From the NCBI GenBank assembly GCA_016839845.1, contig JAEOTL010000110.1, positions 1 through 17,837 on the forward strand: a DNA stretch of 17,837 nt. Reading direction: 5' to 3'. The translations under genes were made by a program, and so were the position numbers. Below, piece by piece: positions 8,278 through 15,291 of this stretch. The notes below the pieces were generated by a model, which was not told the DNA's origin, searched no databases, and was given only the letters and a program-made list of their open reading frames with translations. This DNA comes from Promethearchaeota archaeon (GTDB lineage: Archaea > Asgardarchaeota > Lokiarchaeia > Sigynarchaeales > SOKP01). Each line of letters starts with the position of its first letter. Within the stretch, counting starts at the first letter, position 1.

Positions 8278-8297
8278 GTATCCAAACCAATTGTACT

Positions 8298-8585
8298 ATG
8301 ATGTGCCAAAATTGCAATTGTGACTTTTTCGATAGGTGTTCTATTGTTGGGTATATGCCAATCGGATTTTGCTGTGAGAATTGCTATCTTTATGATGAAT
8401 TGGTAACCTGTTTAAAATCTAAGAGCGATACTACTAAGGAAACTGAGCATAAACCTGAAATTGTAGGGATTATTACTTTGAAAAGTACGTCAATTGAGGG
8501 AGAGCTTCTAAAAGTCGTAATTGAGCAAGAAAATGAAAAAGAAAAAACCTTGTATATCGATCTTAAGAAGTATTTAACATCTTAA
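8298..8585 (+). CDS. Small cysteine-rich protein of unknown function
   Basis: Not recognised. The protein has 95 residues. The first 40 hold eight cysteines in the pattern C3-x2-C6-x-C8-x5-C14-x10-C25-C26-x2-C29-x8-C38, suited to binding zinc or an iron-sulfur cluster. A charged linker follows, then a C-terminal half (from about residue 53) with alternating hydrophobic residues that looks like a small beta-rich domain. No signal peptide or membrane segment is seen. A tandem ATG-ATG marks the start, with a TATA box at leaderless spacing. It is divergent from the hdr operon and shares its control region, so a role in iron-sulfur handling, redox sensing or regulation of that operon is possible. 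This is inference from position only. Confidence 0.7.
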   Translation: MMCQNCNCDFFDRCSIVGYMPIGFCCENCYLYDELVTCLKSKSDTTKETEHKPEIVGIITLKSTSIEGELLKVVIEQENEKEKTLYIDLKKYLTS

Positions 8586-8746
8586 AGAAACCTATTTCTT
8601 TTATGTGTGATGTCTAATTCGATACTAAATTTTATCACTTTATTGCTAATTTCCTAAATTTTTGTTATGAAAAAATAATTTAATAAACAATTTATCACAA
8701 TCTATAACTAGTTTATTAAGTAAATGTTACCATCATTACAATTAGT

Positions 8747-9184
8747 TTGACGTTGCCAAAAAAATTAGATTTAATAGATCTTAGGATCGTAGAGGAACTA
8801 AAGCTCAATAGTAGAATTTCTTTCAGTGAGATAAGTCAGAAGATTGACAAAACAGAAGCTACTGTTAGAAGGCGTGTTAAAAAACTTCTTGATGAAGGGA
8901 TCATAACACGGTTTACCATAGAATTTGATCTTAATACCAAACAAAATATTAGCGCGACAATTAAAGCAGTTCCAGAATTTAAAGAAATTAAACGAATCTT
9001 AAAAGAATTGAGAGATATTGACGAAATTAAAAATATTTGGCGCTTATCAGGTGATTGCGGTTTGTTAATGAAAGTTGATATACCTTCTATAGACAAATTT
9101 AATCCGTTGATAGAAGAGAAGATCTCTCAGATACCTGGAGTAAAGATCGTTGAGACTTGTTTCATAACAGATATTATTAAGTAA
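8747..9184 (+). CDS. Lrp/AsnC-family transcriptional regulator
   Basis: Protein of 145 residues. The N-terminal winged helix-turn-helix covers about residues 5-55 (LDLIDLRIVEELKLNSRISF, then SEISQKIDKTEATVRRRVKKL, the recognition-helix region). A C-terminal RAM ligand and dimer domain follows (about 62-140). Such proteins are dimeric or octameric regulators that respond to amino acids or related metabolites. The start is TTG: 8747 is used here, and a second TTG at 8753 is equally possible. There is no ribosome binding site, and an AT-rich TATA-like stretch lies at 8712-8725. Neighbours include iorAB, which degrades aromatic amino acids, so an amino-acid-linked target is reasonable. The TGATCA sites upstream of 8298 are candidate targets. 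Confidence 0.9.
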   Translation: MTLPKKLDLIDLRIVEELKLNSRISFSEISQKIDKTEATVRRRVKKLLDEGIITRFTIEFDLNTKQNISATIKAVPEFKEIKRILKELRDIDEIKNIWRLSGDCGLLMKVDIPSIDKFNPLIEEKISQIPGVKIVETCFITDIIK

Positions 9185-9248
9185 CTATAATTTGATCCTT
9201 AACTTTAAGGTTTATTAAGATCATCGTCGAATATAATTATACCAAACA

Positions 9249-9791
9249 TTGGTGTTAGAAATAGAACATAAAATAGCGTTTAAGGTTTGCGTCTTCGGTG
9301 ATGGGGGAGTAGGTAAAACTACTTTAATAAATAGGTTTGTTACAAAAGTATTCAAAAACGACCTCAAGATGACGATCGGAGCTGATTTCAGCGTAAAAAA
9401 TGTTGAAATTGATAGTAAACCTATTACACTTCGTATCTGGGATTTTGCGGGGGAAGAGAGGTTTCGCGTCCTGTTACCTGCATTTGCAAAGGGTGCTGAC
9501 GGAGGAATTTTTATGTATGATACCACCAGATATTCGAGTCTAGCCAAAATTAAAGATTGGTTATCAATTTTCGAATATTTTTCTTCCGAGGGTCGAACTA
9601 AAATCCCTATTATTATGGTAGGGGGAAAAATTGACCTGGAGGATAAAAGATCAGTTTTTACAGAAGAAGCATCTGAATTATCCAAAACTTATGAATTAGG
9701 TGGCTATTTCGAATGTTCTTCTAAGACTGGTGTTAACGTTGAGGAAATTTTTGAGTTTATCGCCAAACAAATGATTGACAATAATCCCTAA
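9249..9791 (+). CDS. Rab/Ras-like small GTPase
   Basis: Protein of 180 residues with the Ras-superfamily G motifs: G1 GDGGVGKT at 17-24, G2 Thr42 (TIGADF), G3 WDFAGEE at 64-70, G4 at 126-129, and G5 CSSK at 156-159. The G4 motif reads G-K-I-D instead of N-K-x-D. The IGADF and WDFAGEERFR segments point to the Rab-like branch. There is no C-terminal cysteine, so no prenylation anchor; the protein should be cytosolic or bound through partners. Such GTPases are abundant in Asgard archaea. The start is TTG 9249 or the adjacent GTG 9252; neither has a ribosome binding site. A TATA-like TTTATTAA sits at 9211-9218. It does not look co-transcribed with iorA, which lies 107 bases downstream behind its own AT-rich region. 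Confidence 0.93.
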   Translation: MVLEIEHKIAFKVCVFGDGGVGKTTLINRFVTKVFKNDLKMTIGADFSVKNVEIDSKPITLRIWDFAGEERFRVLLPAFAKGADGGIFMYDTTRYSSLAKIKDWLSIFEYFSSEGRTKIPIIMVGGKIDLEDKRSVFTEEASELSKTYELGGYFECSSKTGVNVEEIFEFIAKQMIDNNP

Positions 9792-9898
9792 AGTTTACCC
9801 TACTTCTAATTCTTATTCATTTATTTCAGAAACCAATAAGCTATATATATGGTTTAAAATTTTGAATTATAGTTTTAAAACAAACTAAATGAATTTTG

Positions 9899-11842
9899 AT
9901 GATAAGGGATACTCGATTTATACAACCTGATGGAAAAGTTTTGATGCTTGGAAATGAGGCCCTCGTGAGAGGCTGTCTTGAAGCTGGGGTTTCATATGTT
10001 TCTCAATATCCCGGAACTCCAACCAGCGATATCGGGGAATACTTTCACCAAGTGATTAGAGATTTTCCAGAATATAGTAAATTTTTAGTGCATCATTGGG
10101 CTGTTAATGAAGCTGTTGCTGTATCTGCATGTGCAGGAGCAGCATGGACGGGATGTAGGAGCTTTAATCCCATGAAGCATGTAGGATTAAATGTTGCAAG
10201 TGATGCGTTAAGTGTAATTGCATTAAATGGCCCAAATCCGGGAGGTATGGTTGTCTCGGTAGGGTCTGATCCCGGTTCTTTGGGTTCCCACCAAGAACAA
10301 AATGAACGGTTTTATGCATGGATGCTTCATCTCCCCACAATTGAACCTCATACCCCTCAAGAATGTAAGGATTGGGTTAAAATTGCTTTTGAGCTCTCAG
10401 AAAAATATGATTTAGTAATGAATGTTCGAACTTCAACAAGAAGCGCCCATTCAAGGGGTTTTGTAGAGTTAGGACCTTTGGTTCCTGGGAAAAAGAAGGG
10501 TGAATTTATAAGAAATATTCCTAAATTTAACTCTTTACCACCCCACGCGATTAATAACCATATTCGTCTGTATGAGCGTATCGACAAGTTAAGAAGTGCA
10601 ATACCAGAGTTAGGGTTTAATAAAATAATCCCCGGAGATAGTACAACAGGCATTATCACAAGTGGGATGCCCTTCGGGTATACAATGGAAGCTCTAAACC
10701 AATTAGAATTAAATGATGTCCCCATTTTAAAACTGGGAATGATTTATCCTTTAAATTATGACCAAATCGCTAGTTATATTCAAAATTTGAAGCACGTTAT
10801 TATAATCGAAGAATTAGAACCATTTCTGGAAACAAAGATTGCTGAAATAGCTCATAAACACAAACTTGATGTTGAGATAATTGGAAAAACATTTTTTCCT
10901 AAACATAATGAATTTTCTACAGGATTAGTTGCTACCACTCTAGCAAGGATCTTCAACAAGCGCCCTCAGGAGAATATTACTAAAACTTTAGAGTACTTTA
11001 ATTCCTATAAAGACGTTATTCCCAGTAGATTTCCAACGTTTTGTGCCGGATGCCCTGAGAGAGCAACGTTGTACTCAATCCTAAAGGCCACAAATCAGTT
11101 AGAAAACACCATAATTAGCGGGGATATTGGCTGTTATGTAATGTCATTCTTCCCTCCTCAACAATGCTCAGATTTAGTCATATGTATGTCTGGGGGTTTA
11201 AGTGCTGCGATTGGGATGGCAACGAAAACAGATCAGAAAATAATTGCATTTATCGGTGATTCGACTTTCTTTCATACTGGTATGTCTCCCTTAGCTGAAG
11301 CAGTGGGATATAACTCAAATTTACTTTTAATCATTTTTGAAAACTCCTGGACCGCAATGACAGGGCATCAAGATGATGTTCTGCGATTTTTAATTAAACA
11401 AGGATTTTCAATCGAAAAAATCTGTAAATCTATTGGTGTTCCTTGGTTACGGGTTGAGGATTCCTATAATCCTAAGCGATTAACAAATTCAATCGAGGAA
11501 GCGTTAAAAGATAAGGGATTAAAAGTTATCATCATTAAACGTGAATGCGCTCTTCAAGCTCATCGCTGGAGGTTATCTCAAATTAGGGCGCTTCAAGAAG
11601 ATGGAGAAAAAGTTCAAGATATTTCCTATTACATTGGGGGCTGTTCAATGTGCCACACATGCTCAAGGATATTAAGCTGCCCTGCAATCAGAAGGGTGGA
11701 AACTGATGGAATTGAAGAAATGCAAATTGACCAAGATAGGTGTATCAAATGTGGTGTATGTTATGAGATTTGCCCTAATGGCGCAATCCGCAAATCTATT
11801 GTAAATTTGTTTGGAGAGGAGGTACCCTTTCGTGAACTTTAA
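9899..11842 (+). CDS. iorA: Indolepyruvate:ferredoxin oxidoreductase, alpha subunit
   Basis: IorA with IorB oxidatively decarboxylates aryl 2-oxo acids to aryl-CoA using thiamine diphosphate (ThDP) and reduces ferredoxin. The 647-residue chain has the N-terminal pyrimidine-binding domain (GNEALVRGCLEAGV ... SQYPGTPTSDIGEY), a middle domain, the ThDP-binding segment GDIGCYV near residue 407, GDSTFFHTG at 453-461 and ENSWTAMTGHQ at 481-491, all matching IorA. The C-terminal ferredoxin domain has C582/C585/C588/C594-P and C615/C618/C621/C625-P. ATG 9899 is chosen over the in-frame TTG 9896 just before it. Candidate TATA boxes are TTTTAAAA (9873-9880) and TTTAAAAT (9853-9860). The gene overlaps iorB by 11 bases and forms an operon with it. 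Confidence 0.95.
   Translation: MIRDTRFIQPDGKVLMLGNEALVRGCLEAGVSYVSQYPGTPTSDIGEYFHQVIRDFPEYSKFLVHHWAVNEAVAVSACAGAAWTGCRSFNPMKHVGLNVASDALSVIALNGPNPGGMVVSVGSDPGSLGSHQEQNERFYAWMLHLPTIEPHTPQECKDWVKIAFELSEKYDLVMNVRTSTRSAHSRGFVELGPLVPGKKKGEFIRNIPKFNSLPPHAINNHIRLYERIDKLRSAIPELGFNKIIPGDSTTGIITSGMPFGYTMEALNQLELNDVPILKLGMIYPLNYDQIASYIQNLKHVIIIEELEPFLETKIAEIAHKHKLDVEIIGKTFFPKHNEFSTGLVATTLARIFNKRPQENITKTLEYFNSYKDVIPSRFPTFCAGCPERATLYSILKATNQLENTIISGDIGCYVMSFFPPQQCSDLVICMSGGLSAAIGMATKTDQKIIAFIGDSTFFHTGMSPLAEAVGYNSNLLLIIFENSWTAMTGHQDDVLRFLIKQGFSIEKICKSIGVPWLRVEDSYNPKRLTNSIEEALKDKGLKVIIIKRECALQAHRWRLSQIRALQEDGEKVQDISYYIGGCSMCHTCSRILSCPAIRRVETDGIEEMQIDQDRCIKCGVCYEICPNGAIRKSIVNLFGEEVPFREL
11818..11823 (+). promoter_or_regulatory. 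Ribosome binding site of iorB
   Basis: GGAGGT lies inside the 3' end of iorA, 8 bases before GTG 11832. It decides the iorB start: an upstream in-frame TTG at 11811 would place this motif inside the coding region. Confidence 0.75.
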
Positions 11843-12485
11843 AGAAAATGACATAATTAACATTGTAATCGCTGGTACCGCAGGACAAGGTGTCATTACC
11901 CTTAAACGACTGATAGAATTTGCTGCCCAGAAGGCTGGTGTCGAAAAAAACTTCGGAAGTGAGATGCATGGCCTAGCCCAGCGCGAAGGAGCAATAATGA
12001 GCCACACCCGTTATCAAAAGAAGATCCACGATGATGAAAGGAGAAATATACAAAGCTCCCTTATATGTTACGGAGATGCTGATCTTTACATCTGTTTAGA
12101 ACCAGTAGAAGCACTCAGAAGAGGAATCTTCGCTTCAAGTAAGACATCTTTCGTCTTAAATATAAGGTCAATACCTAGTGTAATGTATACAGCTGGGTTA
12201 GAAGATTACCCAAGCTTAGAGAGAATTACCAAAATCCTCCATGGATATTCTCAGGAGGTTTATTTAATGAATTCGACCGAATTATCGTTAGAAAACTTTA
12301 AGACCAACCAACAAGTAAATCTCATTATGTTAGGCTTTGCTATATCAACCGGAAAATTACCCTTTATTGAAGTTGAGTATTATGAGGAGGTTGTCAAAGA
12401 ATGGCTTCGAGATCCTGATAAAAACATAAGAGCATTGAACCTTGGGTTAAAGGAAGGAAAAAAAATAATATTGCATAGTAAATAA
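11832..12485 (+). CDS. iorB: Indolepyruvate:ferredoxin oxidoreductase, beta subunit
   Basis: Gamma-type subunit of the 2-oxoacid:ferredoxin oxidoreductase family, partner of IorA. The 217-residue protein starts with the family's GTAGQGV motif (residues 15-21), followed by EMHGLAQREGAIMSHTRY, the usual SExHGMAQRGG-like segment. It ends in an alpha-helical tail (YYEEVVKEWL ... IRALNLGL). The GTG at 11832 is favoured by a GGAGGT 8 bases upstream, giving an 11-base overlap with iorA and probable translational coupling. The C-terminal 32 residues have a diverged copy about 250 bases downstream (see the pseudogene at 12708-12840). Confidence 0.95.
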   Translation: MNFKENDIINIVIAGTAGQGVITLKRLIEFAAQKAGVEKNFGSEMHGLAQREGAIMSHTRYQKKIHDDERRNIQSSLICYGDADLYICLEPVEALRRGIFASSKTSFVLNIRSIPSVMYTAGLEDYPSLERITKILHGYSQEVYLMNSTELSLENFKTNQQVNLIMLGFAISTGKLPFIEVEYYEEVVKEWLRDPDKNIRALNLGLKEGKKIILHSK

Positions 12486-12492
12486 TCTATAG

Positions 12493-12503
12493 TTTGTTTT
12501 TTT
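12493..12503 (+). terminator. T-rich terminator candidate after iorAB
   Basis: TTTG followed by T7 starts 8 bases after the iorB stop codon. Archaeal RNA polymerase commonly stops at such T-runs without a hairpin. Confidence 0.4.
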
Positions 12504-12530
12504 AATCAATAATATCTGAGATTTCCTTAC

Positions 12531-12701
12531 TCATGGCGGTTTATAGGCATTCTCTGTTCTTTCTGTAATACTTCCTTCTAAGCTATTGACTAATTCATCG
12601 TCTTCAAAAATTCTCCTATAGAATCCCCATCTGTTTTTTTCCCAACTTTTCTTAGTGAATCCCAAACCTTTATACCAAAAAACGTATAGCTTGTTTCTCA
12701 A
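12531..12701 (-). CDS. Possible small protein or gene relic, unknown function
   Basis: A 56-codon frame read from TTG 12701 to TGA 12531. The open frame reaches back to about 12732 without any ATG. The product is rich in aromatic and charged residues, with three tryptophans in a short stretch (FWYKGLGFTKKSWEKNRWGF) and an acidic section (FEDDELVNSLEG), which looks more like real protein than random translation. It is not recognised. No ribosome binding site is visible. It runs tail-to-tail with iorB and sits next to the iorB remnant. It could be a genuine small protein starting at TTG or the end of a decayed gene. Confidence 0.3.
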   Translation of the reverse strand: MRNKLYVFWYKGLGFTKKSWEKNRWGFYRRIFEDDELVNSLEGSITERTENAYKPP

Positions 12702-12707
12702 TATAAA

Positions 12708-12840
12708 GTAAAATTTCCTGATGAGAAAATAACTTGAACATTACGAGGAAGTAATAAAAGAATGGCTTCCAGACGCTGATTCTAACATTAAGGCTCTTCA
12801 TTTAGGACTTGAAAAAGTAAGAGAAATCTTGCTATTTTGA
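12708..12840 (+). pseudogene. Remnant of a second iorB gene (C-terminal end)
   Basis: Positions 12733-12840 encode 35 residues plus stop that align without gaps to the C-terminus of the intact IorB: 19 of 32 residues are identical by eye, including HYEEVIKEWL against YYEEVVKEWL, and shared NI, AL and LGL. In-frame TAA lies immediately upstream. Moving one base, the preceding codons (12708-12728) read VKFPDEKIT, which could continue the similarity to IorB GKLPFIEVE through a frameshift. There is no start codon or N-terminal domain, so this is a broken copy and cannot work as IorB. A T7 run at 12845-12851 right after the stop may be its old terminator. Confidence 0.8.
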
Positions 12841-12937
12841 ATTATTTTTTTAAAAAAGGATATAATGAAGGATTTATAGCAAAATTGAATATAGGTTTTA
12901 TACAATCTAGAGACTTTTAACTGATATGTCATATTCA

Positions 12938-12946
12938 TTATATATT
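12938..12946 (+). promoter_or_regulatory. TATA box for the sulfatase-like gene
   Basis: TTATATATT is centred about 27 bases before TTG 12969, matching a leaderless transcript and supporting the TTG start. Confidence 0.55.
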
Positions 12947-12968
12947 CAAAAAACAGAAGTGTATATAA

Positions 12969-14381
12969 TTGAATGTTATCTGGATTGTTTCCGATACATT
13001 TCGGCGAGACCATCTTGGTTGTTACGGTAATAAATGGATACGAACTCCTGCGTTAGATGCGTTAGCCGTACAATCGGTGCTTTTTAAGCGCCATTATGCA
13101 GGGAGTTTTCCTACCATGCCAAATCGAGCCGATTTTTTCACTGGATGTTTAAGCGGAATATTTATGAGATGGGAACCACTGTCACCAAAGTTAATTCTCC
13201 TCCCAAGTATTTTGAGGCGGAATCGTGTTCATACAGCAGCTGTGGTGGACACTCCTTTCTTTTTACGTAGTAATATGAATTATGATCGTGGGTTTAGGAC
13301 ATTTATAGAAATTGAAGGTCAAGATTACTGGTCTCGAGGTCTTGGTGATGATACACGAGCTGATTGGCGTCATGAAGTTGATCGTTATGCCCCAAGGACA
13401 ATCACACGTGCAGCTCAATGGCTTGAAAAGCATCATACTGAGGATTTTTTTCTCTATATAGATATCTGGGATCCTCATGAACCATGGGATGCTCCATCTT
13501 ATTATACGAAGTTGTACATGAAGGATTATGATGGGGAAATTGTAGATCCCACCTACAGCTACTGGCAAGATGTAGGGAATATTTCTGAAGATACTGTTCG
13601 TAAAGCTCATGCCTGTTATTGTGGGGAAATAACCATGGTCGATACATGGATAGGACATCTACTTAGACTGGTAGAGAATATGAGTTTAATGGACGATACA
13701 GCTATTATATTCACTACGGACCATGGATTTTATTTTGGTGAACACGGGGGTCTTTTTGGTAAGATGACTCTTTCTCATCCCCAGAAGATTCCTTATTGGT
13801 TTAGACCTGATCATAAATGGATACGCTCTCCCCTCTGGGAAGAGGCAATCGGTTGTCCGCTAATAATATATGTACCTGAGATGGAACCAGGTGTTCAAAA
13901 TGGATTAACTTCTGCAATAGACCTCATGCCTACAGTTCTCGATTTAATGAATGTAGAGATACCAGCTACAATAGAGGGTCATTCGTTAGTATCAATGATA
14001 AAGAACAAAGAATTAAAAGGTCGAGAGTTTGTGATAAGCACGCAACCGTTTACAAATGTAGGAATGATTGTAAAATCGGTGGATGGTCAACCACGTGAAA
14101 CGGAGGGCTCGGATACTACAATAACTTCAGAAGAGTGGAGTCTTTTATATAATACCCAAGCAGGACAATCTTGGCTATATCATCTACCTTCAGATCCTAA
14201 CCAGAAGCAAAATGTTATAAATGAGCATCCATCCATTGCCCAGGATCTCCACCAAAAATTAATCGACTATTTGAAAGAACACAATTTAAGTCCTGAATTA
14301 CTAGAACCACGTTTAAATCTTAGATTAGATAGCACTGCTAAACTTCTTGAACCATGGAAAGGCAGACTTGAGGGACATTAA
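12969..14381 (+). CDS. Sulfatase-fold (alkaline phosphatase superfamily) hydrolase with Thr nucleophile
   Basis: The 470-residue protein has the sulfatase layout. The N-terminal metal motif is SDTFRRDHLGCYG (D9, D14, H15). The nucleophile region SFPTMPNRADFFTG has T49-M-P-N-R53 where sulfatases have C/S-x-P-x-R. DPHEPWD is at 168-174, TDHGFYFGEHG at 250-260 (metal ligands D251 and H252), and GK at 264-265. With Thr49 no formylglycine can form, so it is more likely a phosphodiesterase, phosphomonoesterase or phosphonate ester hydrolase than a true arylsulfatase. No signal peptide is seen, so it should act in the cytoplasm. The TTG start is used because no in-frame ATG is near, the metal motif follows at once, and a TATA box is at leaderless distance. 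It stands alone, convergent with the next gene. Confidence 0.88.
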   Translation: MNVIWIVSDTFRRDHLGCYGNKWIRTPALDALAVQSVLFKRHYAGSFPTMPNRADFFTGCLSGIFMRWEPLSPKLILLPSILRRNRVHTAAVVDTPFFLRSNMNYDRGFRTFIEIEGQDYWSRGLGDDTRADWRHEVDRYAPRTITRAAQWLEKHHTEDFFLYIDIWDPHEPWDAPSYYTKLYMKDYDGEIVDPTYSYWQDVGNISEDTVRKAHACYCGEITMVDTWIGHLLRLVENMSLMDDTAIIFTTDHGFYFGEHGGLFGKMTLSHPQKIPYWFRPDHKWIRSPLWEEAIGCPLIIYVPEMEPGVQNGLTSAIDLMPTVLDLMNVEIPATIEGHSLVSMIKNKELKGREFVISTQPFTNVGMIVKSVDGQPRETEGSDTTITSEEWSLLYNTQAGQSWLYHLPSDPNQKQNVINEHPSIAQDLHQKLIDYLKEHNLSPELLEPRLNLRLDSTAKLLEPWKGRLEGH

Positions 14382-14450
14382 ATTTTTAAAATCAAGAAAA
14401 AGAAGATATTTCTATGAAATTACAGTTTGGGATAGATGGTTAAAGAAAAA

Positions 14451-14472
14451 ATTGAAATATAAAATTTTCAAT
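14451..14472. terminator. AT-only inverted repeat between convergent genes
   Basis: ATTGAAA (14451-14457) and TTTCAAT (14466-14472) form a weak 7-bp stem in the 93-base gap between two convergent genes. It may help termination, but so AT-rich a repeat can occur by chance. Confidence 0.25.
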
Positions 14473-14474
14473 TA

Positions 14475-15119
14475 TTATTGTAATTGTGAATATGGGAGAG
14501 GGTATATCTGTACTAAACGCTCTTTTGGTGCCATTTCTCGAAGATCTCGAAACCATTCTTTCATTCCTTCAACAGCGGGTTGATAATCCCTTGGACCTAT
14601 GGCGCCTTTCCATATGTCGTTCACTTCATTTGGATTTCCCGCAATCGGTCGCCAACTAGCGATAATTGGAAAAATCTTTGAATATTCTCTTACCTTTTTA
14701 ATAAATTCGGGCATTTTATTGGGATTTACTTCAAGTGTCGCGAGACTATAGACCTTAAGAGCTCTTTTCTGACTTTCTTCGATTGCTTTATGAAGTGTTT
14801 CTGGTGGAACTGCTCCTATTGGTTCAAGTAATCGAGTACGACGTTCTGGGGCAAAAACTTCTAATTGAGCGGTATATTTGCCCCCTTGTTTATCTTGGTT
14901 AGTGTTAATTCGAAAATCTTTTAATGCTTCTTCATCATCAAACTCAAAAACATGCGTTACCTGCAGGAACCATTCATAGGTACTAAACCAAGCAATGACA
15001 AGTCGTGCTCCTAGGCGTTCACACACGGGTACTAATAATTCTTGAGCAACCTTAATAAACGAATCAAGAGTTTCTGGAGTAGCTGGTGTCAAATTCAAAA
15101 TTTCCTGTAAATAAATCAT
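14475..15119 (-). CDS. NIPSNAP-like protein with two dimeric alpha-beta barrel repeats
   Basis: The 214-residue protein appears to hold two ferredoxin-like repeats. The first (about 1-110) begins MIYLQEILNLTPATPETLDS and contains VIAWFSTYEWFLQVTHVFEF. The second (about 123-214) begins VYSLATLEVNPNKMPEFIKK and contains a matching WRPIAG ... NDIWKGAIG segment. This strand-helix-strand pattern with buried aromatics is typical of NIPSNAP and other dimeric alpha-beta barrel proteins, whose biochemical roles are mostly unknown and include small-ligand binding and oxygenases. No metal or catalytic motif stands out, and there are no membrane segments. It starts at ATG 15119 without a ribosome binding site; AT-rich sequence at 15144-15153 may be the TATA box. 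The family call is from overall pattern, so confidence is moderate. Confidence 0.6.
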   Translation of the reverse strand: MIYLQEILNLTPATPETLDSFIKVAQELLVPVCERLGARLVIAWFSTYEWFLQVTHVFEFDDEEALKDFRINTNQDKQGGKYTAQLEVFAPERRTRLLEPIGAVPPETLHKAIEESQKRALKVYSLATLEVNPNKMPEFIKKVREYSKIFPIIASWRPIAGNPNEVNDIWKGAIGPRDYQPAVEGMKEWFRDLREMAPKERLVQIYPLPYSQLQ

Positions 15120-15291
15120 AATTCAAATCAAAGGCTATTTTTCAAATTTTATTTATTTCAAAGATGATAAAATATTACGATGTTTAAAGTATAAATATCT
15201 TTAGTATCATAAAATAGTTTAATTAAATTGGAATCAAATGAATACCTATATTTAGAAGCTTCTCTTGTTGTGGAATAGTAAAAAATCAACA

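Larger units (their letters stand above)
7937..8297. promoter_or_regulatory. Divergent control region between the hdr operon and the cysteine-rich gene
   Basis: This 361-base AT-rich stretch holds no convincing reading frame. It must contain the promoters of the leftward hdr operon and of the rightward gene at 8298. It contains a hairpin with a T-run (8044-8095), a 12-base perfect palindrome (8112-8123) and a group of TGATCA palindromes (8115-8224), each listed separately. The regulatory role is inferred from position. Confidence 0.6.

Noticed and set aside
9221..9685. Long minus-strand frame opposite the small GTPase
   Set aside because: It is the antisense shadow of a gene with complete G1, G3 and G5 motifs; its product is Ser/Pro-rich without recognisable domains.
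11811..11831. Upstream TTG as iorB start, adding seven residues
   Set aside because: The added codons contain the GGAGGT ribosome binding site that sits 8 bases before GTG 11832, and IorB proteins begin close to the GTAGQGV motif.
13263..13658. Minus-strand frame of 131 codons inside the sulfatase-like gene
   Set aside because: It lies wholly within a gene with clear active-site motifs and no promoter-like sequence precedes it.
14347..14583. Plus-strand frame of 78 codons after the sulfatase gene
   Set aside because: It overlaps the end of the sulfatase gene and the antisense of the NIPSNAP-like gene, has no promoter or ribosome binding site, and its second half is simply the reverse of a better frame.
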